Shown here piece by piece: positions 35,301-47,300 of a stretch of DNA of 64,000 nucleotides. The first letter of the stretch is position 1, and the number at the start of each line of letters is the position of its first letter. The stretch spans positions 6,984,961-7,048,960 of the forward strand of contig NC_135071.1 of NCBI RefSeq assembly GCF_051401765.1, read 5' to 3'. Under the pieces are notes generated by a model. That model was not told the DNA's origin, made no database searches, and saw only the letters and a list, made by a program, of their open reading frames with translations. Position numbers and translations under genes: made by a program. This DNA is from Calliopsis andreniformis. Lineage: Eukaryota > Arthropoda > Insecta > Hymenoptera > Andrenidae.

Positions 35301-38300
35301 GAAAAAACATCGTTTCCCTGTTTCTAAATGGAGCGATTCGCACTCGACGTTCAGTGTCCGTCCGGCAAAACGAGTAGATGGCTCCATGCGCACATAGTTT
35401 TCCTCCGTCCTATCCTTAGCCGTCCCGTAGGTAGAAATATCGTCTTGTTTTTGCATGAAGCAATTCGCACTTAGTCCGTTCGGTTCCGTATCCCACCGTC
35501 CACACCTGTCAGGAAAAGCTAAATATCGTTGACAAACGATACTTTCGCCTTCTGTCGCAGACCGACGAAAGGCCTCTTGAAATCAGGTGAAGCAGACCCT
35601 TTTTTATGACCCTGACAGGTTCTCGAATCAAACGTCTTGAAAGGTGCACCACGGAAAACCGTCATAAAAAAAGCAATGGCCTATTTTGTTAGTATTACAT
35701 GAAGTATTTTAGAAAATATGAATAAAATAATTGATAAAAAAAGTTGATAACTTAATAGAATAATTATGTACATAAATAACTTTTATCTTTTATTTTTATA
35801 GTGAACTTAATATTAACAATATAAAAACTAATGAAATCTAATATATAAATATACACATAATAATAAAAATATAATGTAAATATACATGATGTCACGAATG
35901 TGCATAGTATGGTAGTGGAAATGTGACGTCACTCATCCCTAGGCGCAGAATCGAGCCTGGCTACCATGGTGTACACTCAGCCCCACATTTCACCAAGAAT
36001 CATCGTACATCTTTTTTTTCGCCTCGGATGTCGACGCGATGTCGTCGTACGGTGCTGCGCCTCGCAATGTCGCTTATTGTCGCGCGTCGCAACACCTCAC
36101 TTTGACATGCCACAGATTTTGCCTTAGATCATATATGTATTTTTAGACACGGCTTCAAATAACTTCCTTTATGCAAAGATAAAATCATCTACGTAACGGT
36201 ACACACATGCAAGATGTATAAGCTATGCTAGTATGACATGTATGCAATTTCCAAAGAGTGACACACCAATATTCCAAACGTGTTAGACTGTTTTACTGTT
36301 CGACATTAATCAGAATGTGAAAATGTTTAACTTTCAAAACACATATTGAATTGACTAAATATTAAATATACATAATTTGGGAATTATAATTTCGCAAAAT
36401 GTATTTAACGTTTAATTGAGATATTGATAATGTTCAAATTGTAACTATTTCCTTATAATTTATTTTAGTTTAAAAAAATAATAAGAACAATACATAGATA
36501 TCTAGAAGAGCACGATTTACTTATAATTACTCATTACAAAATAATTTCCTATCATTATTAATAATTATTTCAGAACTAAATTCGCACAAGCTGCTCGCAG
36601 CTACTCGTGGATTGCGAGTATTGGTAGCATCCAGTAGCATCTGAGCGTCCGATGGCATATCAGCCATTTGGAATGATTATCTTTTGGCCAGTGTGGCGTC
36701 ACAGTTGGGCAGTTATCTTTTCTTAACCAAGCTAGTGGATTTTCTATACATGCCGTGTCTAGTAGTACATATGGTCTAAAAGGATTCTATCGTATCTAAG
36801 TTCACGTAGACGTTTTTGGACACCCTTCATCGAAACACGGAGTGAAAACTCCTTGAACGTTGGATACTTGAGGGTTAATAAACGCGCCCTTACCTATGAC
36901 ACGTAGTTCGCTTATGTTAACTTGGAATTTTCAAGTTTGCCGCGAGTCATTTGCCGCGTAAGCCGATGTATAGTATACTGATCAGTGAGGTTTGGCAGAT
37001 TTCCAACGTCCAATAGGATTCGCATGTTTTTGGCGTGAAGTAGTAACAGTCAATGAGCTATTAGCTTCAGCTTAGCCAATTGCCGGGTAAAATGGAGTGT
37101 GATCGAGGCATCGAGGATGCGATAAGTTCGAACAACGACAGATTCTCGTCAACTCTTGTACGATTCAGTTTAAAAATAAATAGCTTTCAGTTGAATACAA
37201 TTATTGTTTATTAAAATACACTCATGCAAGGTGAAATCAGTGTGTAAGGTACACATACCACCTCTTAATTATTAGAGACGAAGCGTACTTAATAGATTCT
37301 TGGTGTTTTCCTGTTGAAAATTATACCAAGCATGGCATTATTCGGAATATTAATGATTATAATAAATAGAGTAGGTGTTTCTGGTAATGATGAGTATCAG
37401 AAGAATGAAGCAGAATGAGTGATTGAACAGGTGCATGCAGAGATAGGGATGTATGATAGACTTACAGTTTAGGAGACGTCCCCAAAGACTCGTACATACA
37501 GTTTTATCAAAGCTTTCATTATGCAAAGAAACCTTTTTCTTTCTTCACTTATAAAGGAACAAGCTACTGCAAAAACTACCTGTATTTCAGGATATCTAGT
37601 CGAAAATGGGAACAATAGGTCTGGTCCGAAGTTAACAAGAAATGTTCACATACTGACTGTTGCAAGATTTTCTGCTACTACTTTTATACTTACAAGGAGA
37701 CCATTCTCTCAATTGTGAACACTTTCACATAATATAATTATGGGCTTTTCCACACCAATTTCATCACTTCAACTTTTCGATGTTAGATATCTTGACGATA
37801 CTGAAACACGTTGTAGTGCACATGTAATTAGGGGAGAGAGGTTTAAGCATGAATTTTTTAAATTCGACATTATTTAAAAAATAGAAACCCACAAAGTCTA
37901 CAGCTTTCATTGATGTGTATGCAATAATATATACGGTTTTATAATTGAATCTTTATGTTCGTAACCATAAAAAGCTGAATTTTGGCAATTTTTTTGTTTT
38001 AATCACGAAAATTGGATCTCTCGGAATAAATTTTTCGTGTATTGCATATTACGAGACGGTATGCTGCGAGAAGCGGGTGAGAATAAATATATTTCCAAAG
38101 AATACAGTAACTGAAGTACTAGTTGGTACAACCGACGAAACTGATGTGAGATCAGTGAGACATTGGGATTGTTGTAGCTGAGAACGAACCTGATGTAAAA
38201 TCAGGAAGCCTCTGAGGATGGATGTGTTTGCGGACAAAACTGACCTGTGATCAATAAGCTGCAGGAGTCTGAGTTCGTGAATGCACCTGATGCGAAATCA

Positions 38301-41300
38301 AAAAGTCACTAGGATCAGTTTCGTAGACGAACTCAAAATAAATTGAGGGGCTGTTGAGGAAATTGGCGAGTTCAAACAGACGAACCTGATGCAAAATCGG
38401 GTTGCTGTAAACAGGTTGGGTAATATACAGACGAATCTAGTGTTATAGATAGCTGTAGTTACTTTGTTACTTTGTAGTTACTTTGGAAATAAGGGCATGC
38501 GGACGAATCTGATGTGGAATCAGAGAGCCGCAGGAAATGTTAGTAAACCTCATAACTTGTTAGTTACTAATTGATAAAATTCGAGTGGCTAAGTTGTATC
38601 GTGAGGGATCTGTCTACTTCAAATGGGATTGCTTAAGGTAATTGTAGGATTGAAAACAATCTAGTCTATTACGAGCCGAGGGTTAGATAGTCTGACCGAG
38701 GGTCAGGGTTTTTTGAAATATTGTTATTTTTTCGTGGACGAACCAACGGGTAACTTTGCACTCGTTGGGAGTCACCTCACGGATGTGGACGAACCAGTGC
38801 GCAAAGGCCAACACCGGGAGCCACCTTAGGTTTTCGGTAGGTTTTCGTGGACGAACCGACACTCAACTTGGCGAGTATCGGGAGCCACTAGGATGGAATA
38901 AAGACTGTGGAAGAACCAGCGAGTAACTTTGCACTCGCCAGGAGCCACGAGACATGGACGAATCAGTGCGCAATGACCAACACTGGGAAAGGGACCTTCG
39001 CAAGGATTGCGAAGATGTTAGTATAGCCTCGTAACTTTTAAATTTATAGTATATCTGGAGCGGTTAAGATATAATATTTGTGGGATCGTTATGCGTTCGC
39101 TTCTTATTGGATTTAGGAAAGGTTTTGATTGAACTAAGTCCAATTTAACAAACCTTATAAAAATGTATATTATTACGAGTTTAAGTTGACTCGAAGGGAT
39201 ACAATTGTTGATGAGTTTAACGTGTCGCGGAACTAAGTCCTCTCTCTCTAGATTACGCACAGAGGTATGCGGGGGACGCGTCGTTAAGACTACGTTACAG
39301 TGAATTTATTTTACGTACTGTACTCTATGATTCTGCTCGAAGGAGAACTAATGCTCGATCTTGCTTTCCAGTCTAAGCCGCGTAGTAAACTCGAACTGGA
39401 TTACGAATGAGCCCGCTAGACCGAGTTTCTTGGCCTTTTTATAGTCAAAGATCTATGGGAAAAATGGTGGAGACTCGGCTGCATCGCAGAGTTTCCGAGA
39501 AAAGTTGAAAGATATTAGTTTCAAAGAAATCTATTAATTGGGTGCAACGGAAATGCCTATCGGCCCTTACATGGTGACTTCCAGGCAAAGTCAAAGGTCA
39601 ACGGAAGGAGCTTTGAATCGAGCCCTTTCATAGTTACTTTACGTAACTCGTCTGGACTCGTAACAAGTCAAATTGAAATGAATACTTTAGTATATTCTAA
39701 ACTCAGTCTTTATGTACAGGTACATAGTGTAGTGTTGTTGCGTAAAATGTATGATTTTAATGCTCGGTGTTTTAAGGCACCGGTGATGCTGGGACTTACA
39801 GAGTGGTCGTAGAAAGTGTCAAATAGAATTTATGCCGACTCGCAGACCCTATGAGGTTAAACTGTAGACTTGAAAGAGAAGTTTAGCCCGATCTAACTAA
39901 ATAGCAATCAACTTGATGAACTTGACTATCAACGTGACGGTATTCTTCTAAATCCGCTAGGGCTAAAATCTCGGGGCTTATACATATAGGCCGGAAAGTG
40001 AATGGGGATTTCCACATACGGAAATCTCTTACGGTTAGTACAGCGTCATGGTTGTTATTAGAGATGACGTGATTAGTCACTAACAGTGATTTATTACTAT
40101 GATCGCGGAATCACGATCGCAGTCGTGATTTAACTTCATTCACAATCGTAATCTTAATTTTTTATTTAGACTGAATTTGCTCACTGTGCTTGTAATTTTT
40201 GATCTTGAATCTTCATTGATAAATTATTTTTTATAAAATACTTTGATATAGCTTGCATATACATTTATCTGCACATATTGCAAATTTACTTTTAGTATTA
40301 AAAGGAAAAAATAATTGAATTTTGTTTTTCTCATCCTATATCAGTACTAATATTTTAAAGAGTAAAATATTAATTTTTCCTCTTATTATAAAAAACTTGT
40401 ACATTTATACGGAATCCATGTAGTCTTAGCTGTTTATGTATTGATTTGTATGCTGCAGTAATTAACACTATGGAAAGAATCACAGTAAGTTTACAGAATT
40501 CTGTATATTCAAAATGGGCTAAAATATATACATAAAATATATATATAAAATGTATACTTAATATGATTGAAACATATAAATATAAAATATACGGGTTAGG
40601 GTGTTCATTTAGACCGTGGATGTAGGAATATTTTTACAACCCTGATTTAGACTGATGATTTTGGTGACATTTGACATCCAGTCCAAAGAATAGTCATATG
40701 CTTCACTAATCAGAAGCGATCACCAAAAATCACTGTGAACAACCACTGTGATTGCGAACAAACGTGATCGAACCACTCGTGATTCATAAATAGCAGTTCT
40801 AGCCATCTCTAGTTGCTACCCAGTTGTTCTGAGTCGCACTCCCATTAAGATAAACAAATAAAACGTGAGTGCTGGGGTGGTTTCTTTTGATAGGCAAAGA
40901 CTTGAATATTTAGGAGAGTAACGGAAGATATTCTCCGCACGTAACATACAGAAAAGGTTTTTTAAAGTAAAAATGATGACAATATTCTTCTTTTGAAAAT
41001 TTGATCACCGAATGATGACTCAAAAATGTTTACAAATTATGTGCTTATTCTATGGTCTTTCTCCTTTCCATTAAATTTGTGTAACCGTGGAAAAATTTTA
41101 CAAGTCGACTCTTACTTATAATAGCATTTTTTTTGCAATTTTATAAAAAATAAAATTTAATAAAACTATTACATAACTAAAGCTCTCTTTTAAGTGGAGG
41201 AAAAACTAAAAAATTAAAAATAGTAAAAGAAACTATTCTTCGATGAAGCAGAATTCGAACTAGTGATCTCCCGATTACGAGTCCGCGATGTTCATATCTA

Positions 41301-44300
41301 AATGTTCAATTAATTTTTATAAGAATAGGTGGCCAGATATGGCTAATATTCTACAGTTTATTTATGCTTATTGGTCTCTACACTTTGACTCATATTTCAT
41401 CCAAAAAGCGTTCGTCCACATCGCAGTCTCTCATTGTGACTTAAAAGCACTGTAGAATTGATAACTATACCGAAACGATCGCAAACAAACGGTGCCAGAT
41501 GAATAGGTCTGAACAGGCCTTAAGGTTAAGACATTATTATTGCAAAATGATAGCAGATCGGACTCTATGCTACAGAACATTTTGTGATTCCATTGGGATA
41601 TCCTACCACCTCTGCACATGAGCTCAAAATGACCCAGGGTTATGACATTCAAATACTGAATATTGTTGGGGTGAACGAGCTTTGTAAATTTTCCATAGAA
41701 AGCTTTTATTATTAGAATTTCATTGTGTAAAGTAGCGCTACGCACGGAGATAATAAAATGAATGGTCTCTCGATCAAATGACGTTTGACAGAGTAAAATA
41801 CACGATGGTGAAAGGTAGACTAGCCAATGCATAATCAATACTCCATAACTGTACTTTTTGCTTCCTGTAAATCATAAATAAACATAACATAAAAGATTAT
41901 TATTAATGAGCATAAATTATGAACCGTAATAATAAATAAATTAAAATGATAAGTAGGTGCTTATTATTTACTATTATTTGGAAAAAATAAACTTTATTTA
42001 GTATTCGTAGATTTGTGTACAGCACCACAACCAAGCTCAATCTGATCACCAAAAGGATCCTCTGAAGAGAGGGTACGCAGAACCATCCCTACTTTTAAGG
42101 AGTAGAGAACGTCAAGTGGTAACAAAAGCGGCCAAGTGGTAACACATTATGTAAATAATTGAAGAGATTAAATGGTGAACGTTGTTTGTTTAAAAATAAA
42201 GTTCTTAAACATTTTTAATAAAATGTTATGTAGTAACTCGAACGTTTTAGGTTTCATTTATACTGGCGAATGTTCCGTTCGAAGAGGCAAACGCATTTAT
42301 TGCTGCCAGATGTGGAAATCCGAATTCTTTAAGGACTTGCTTATTCATTCATATTTCTAAAAATCCACATCTGGCCGAATAAAGTAATTTCGTGCTTTCT
42401 TCGAGCGGAGTGTTCCTCCCTAATAACCATCGAAGGCCGTATTGCCCCGCAATCGGTGCCTTCGCCAGCTCATCCTTTTCGGACTCGTAGGATCGGAGCT
42501 GACTAGCGGGACAATACGGCCATAAAAATATTCGGAAAATACGCGCGTGGGCCCACTCGAGCCACGCTATTCCGGGGTTCGTTCTTCCTCCCCAATCTTC
42601 GCGGCCTTCGACATGAAGGCGAGGTCTCCTCCACCTTCATCGCGAGGAGATCGGGGGCGGTTCCTTTGCCCCGTCAGGGTGACAAGGAGGATCTTCCTTC
42701 TTTCGGTCGAAGGCCAATCAATATCGATTTTTGTTTCATCGTGCAAAATCGGTGACGCCCTTAGAGTCGCGCGTTTTGGGGGTTGTAAGGGGATGAAGAG
42801 CGAACTCCGAAAAAATCGAAAACAGAAGATAAAACGTCGTCATTCGGACGAGTTGATTGCTAAACGTAACGACAGGGGATCGCAAGTCATCGTTCGGACT
42901 TGTCGATTTTTTAACCTAACGAGTCATCGAATCGGACTCTTCCATTTTAGTCATTTTACACTTTATCGTCGAGGACTATCCGAAGTAATTTGAAACAGTT
43001 ACTCAATATTAACTTGGCGAGTGACAACCCGAGATTCGCGAGACGAAAGCGCGAACCGTACAGCGAATGCTAGTGTTGATAACCAGATTAGCAAGCAAGA
43101 TCCTGCGTGGTAATATGTCGTTGTCGTCCTGAGCGTTGCAAGGAAAACTTTCTCATTTTCCTTGTAACGTTCAGGAAAAACCAACACGTATTGTTTTACA
43201 AGGACTCATTGTAAACAGGTTCTAGGGACCTCAGTTGAGTCTTGATCGCCTATGCGAATGGTTCGCAGGATATGTATTGCTTCGTTCCGTATATAAACTC
43301 GAGCAGGATCGGGCAGGCTCCCGAGAGTATCTCTCACATTGGGACTGATCGGGGTCCGGAAAGTGTTTAACTTATCGGGTCTGATCAAAGTCCCGAGAGT
43401 ATCTAATGAAAATATCATAGGCATACAGTAGAATACGTCGAATTTCGACGGTCGATACGGTACGGATGTCGATCGAAGCCGATTCCAAATATTTTAAGAT
43501 TCTGGCAATACCCACATGCAAATTTATGAAAGAATTAATTAATACTTGATCCGGAAAATCAACAAAAATATGCCATATTTCAATATACTTTTGAAACAAA
43601 TAGATATTAACGAAAACTGTTTACATAAGTTGATTCGTCGTTTAAAAACGAGTAATCTCCCATTTTACACTTTTCGTCTATGTTAAATAGTTTCTGAGAT
43701 ATTAAGCAGAATATGTTTTCACCCACAACTTTGGGAGTAGTTTTCACCCCTGTATCATGGATATCAGTGGATAGAAAAAATAAGTATCGAATATTTTTCG
43801 CTACTCTACAAACCTGCTAAATTTCATCAAAATCTGACACTTACACTTTGGGTTGTTCGACTTGTTAGTTTCACTTAACACAACTAACAATAAGCCAAAA
43901 GAAGTATTACATCTAATATATGTTGCACCATTAAAATATAAAATGTTACCAAGTTCCTCGCTAGAGTTTCAACATCAGGACAACAGTTTTTCAACATACG
44001 TTCATCAAAAATAATGAAGTCCGTGTAAGCAGCGTCGATCTAACAAATTACGTGAAAAGTATGCCAGTGCATTGTGGAACGATTACACAGAAGCGAAGTC
44101 GGACTTTCGAGTTTGCACGTTTGTAATGATCATGTACCTGGGCTGCTAATTCACTGAAGAGCGATTGAACTGTAGTAGCCACCATAGTTAACAAGTTTTA
44201 TTAACGAGTGCGCGTACAGTACATGGTACGTTTGTACTGTACATTACCGGAATGATCTGGCAACGTCACAGTTAGATATGCGGGAATGTATGAACCCATA

Positions 44301-47300
44301 ATTACTTCGACTAATGAGACTTCGTAACTAAACTTTTCTCGCAAGGAAATTATTTTCAGAACATTTGAATGTTCCGCTTGTGTATCTGTGCATAGCTTGT
44401 TTCACGTCTACTTACATCCTTTTTTTACAGCTTTATATAGACGAAAATAGTACTCTTATTTATATAATTGTGAAAGATATTGGATACACTACATGACTAA
44501 ACATGATTTTATATTTATTATTATAAGTTTAACGATTTGGTCACATTTTTTATTATTTCTGATAGTTAATAGTTTATTTTCATAATCGATTTTTAAACGG
44601 ATACTTTAAACTATTGTGTAGAATAGGAAAGAATGGAGTGAAGTGAATTATTGGAAGAAGAAGGAACTATTTGAAAGAGAAGGAATTATCTAGAAAACGT
44701 GGAATTCAAAAATTTGTCAAGATTAGTAAAAGTTAAGATGAAATGTAATTTTGAAAATTGAAAATTAACACGAATTTGTACTTTTGAGATTATTTGAATG
44801 ATTAAATATTTGAAATATTTGAAAACTTGAATATCTTACTTATATTTTTCTTTTATTGAAGTTTAATGTTGCATCAATCGTCAATGATTAGCGGCAAAAA
44901 TGCACAGAAGAAAGAAAAAGAAAAGAAAAAACGGAAGGGTACTACATTTGAAGTTTTAATTAATGTATTAAATAAGTTTATTTCCTGAAGGAAACAAAAA
45001 ATCTCGTTAGAGATTTTATTGCTTTTAAAAGACTCTATTCGATTTTTCTGATAGGCAACTAAAAATTTAGGATAATCCATCATGAGGTGTTTAACGTTAA
45101 TAAAAGTATTACAAACATCACAATGTGAGGCATCAAATTTAACTAACAGATGATAATATGTAAATTTTATGTGTCCAATTTTTACTCCAATGATGACCGC
45201 CTACTTTTTTGTTGTGAAGTTTATGTATGTCTTCTTAATAAAAAAATACTCTTCGATTTCCAAAATATTTTCCATTCGCTCTCCCAGTTAGCTCTTGGCT
45301 CATTTGAGGAATATTTCATCATATTTTTTTGTAGAATAATTAGAGAAGAAAAAGAAAAGTAAAAAAAATTCCTTAAGAATATGTACTGCAGTTGATGGTT
45401 TCTTCCACTGATTTATCAGCTTTATTATTATCACATATATACATATACATATTTTTACATATTACATGTACATATTTGTACATATTTTTACTTTTTTCTA
45501 TTGCTCTGTGATAAATTTGTTATTCAATGCTCAAATTGCTCTTCTACAGTTGCTCAAGATGGCAAACTTCTGTCTATTGAAGTTAAAACAACTTTCTTTA
45601 TTTTTTGTAAATGTTGTATTGCGATTAATTTGATTAGAAAAATTAAAAATTCATTAGGGAGTTTAATTTATTGTATCCTGAAATGGAAGACAAATGCACA
45701 ATCTGTTCCTGAAATGATTTTAAACGCTTTCGTATATAGATCAGTATATAATTGTAATACTTTTCTATAATTTGTTCATCTAAAATTTTATAACTATATA
45801 AACGGAGTTTCTAATTTAGGTATTATATTTGCAAAGTTCCACATTTGTCTTTCTTATTTATTTGTTCCAACCATTTTTATTAAAAGATTAAAGTTGTCCT
45901 GTATACTACGTTCGATAAATTTTAATCTATTTGTAGATAGTATTTTTTAATTCTATGATAAAAAGAATGGAATGAATCGACAGAGGTATTAATGAAGATA
46001 GATACTATTTCTACCAGATTTTATAAGTATTTTTTAAATTTATAATACAGCTTTAACACTAAATAATTTTCTTCTAAATTTTAAAGGAGGTTCATCATTT
46101 TCTTTTAAGATACTCAGAATTGAGCTTGAGCTAATAAGATACCTCAAATGTTATAGTCACGACACAAAGTCCTGTATTGTGGATTACATCCACTTTTCTT
46201 AATAAATTTAGTCTGCTTGAGTTATAAACTATTAAATCATAATTATATTCAAGGTCATTGAACACGATTAGGTCATAGTTTTGAGTAGATATCAGATACT
46301 AATGCAAATATAGATAGCTAAATTTAAATAGTACACGAAGTGTACTTAAACTACTGTACGTAACACACCTAATTTGAAAAATGATTATATAACCAATGCA
46401 CGATAATAATCATAATAATAAATGTAAAAATGTATTTATGACTGATGATGAACATCATTTCATAAAGTGATTATAAAATGTACCAATAATCATGGTACAG
46501 GCGTAAAGGGGTGATTCTACGCGACAAAATAAATAAAAACTGAAGAGTACAATTGTTTCGTGTGAGGCTTTGCTTTTGGGAAAACCGAGTTTGAATATTT
46601 TTACAGTCAGTGTAAAAAATATTCGTGCAGTACTTCTGTATGACAAAACCTTGTGTAACTTTGTTTATAAGCAAAATTTCAACAAACGAAATAATGTATG
46701 TATTTTCAGATATTTACAGAATAATTTTTATAAAAAAAGAAATGCGATATAAATATGTATTGTAAAAATATTAACAAACATTCAGAAACTTGTCAAAATG
46801 TATGCATAATAAATATTCGTACAGCTTTCTCTTCGGGACATATTGTTTGCTTTATTTATTATAGAACATCGAATGTAAACAGTACCGGTATCAATTGACT
46901 CGAGGTCTCTGTTGCAACCGATTGTAATTTATAATACAGTTGTATAATTAATGTAAATCATTTAGTAAAATTTCCTCTATTGTTCGTAGACCTCGGTCCA
47001 CGATTCAAAGAATAATCAACCGATATGATATGCGAAAAACCATCAAGAATAATCCAAGAAATACTCATTCAAAGAAAATAGACAAGACCAGTGAACGATT
47101 AATAATTCGGTAAGTTAAGAAAAATCCAAGAACATCGGCAAATGCAATCGTTACAGAATTAAAAAATAACTTAAATATTGACGTATGTAGTAATACAGTA
47201 CGTAATACATTACGAAAGAATGGTTATCATGAAAGAATGATGCATAAAAAGCCCTTCATAAATGAAATAAACAGGAAAGAGGATTAGCATTTACAGAGAA

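Noticed and set aside
38131..38993. Hairpin array read as a CRISPR array
   Set aside because: Units are hairpins with changing stems and irregular spacing rather than identical repeats with unique spacers, and the genome is an insect's.
41431..41838. 135-codon minus-strand open frame
   Set aside because: No recognisable motif, no splice or promoter context, and it lies in an intron of repeat-rich DNA; probably chance.
42547..42993. 148-codon + strand open frame
   Set aside because: GC-rich sequence lacks stop codons by composition; the Arg/Ser-rich translation shows no domain.
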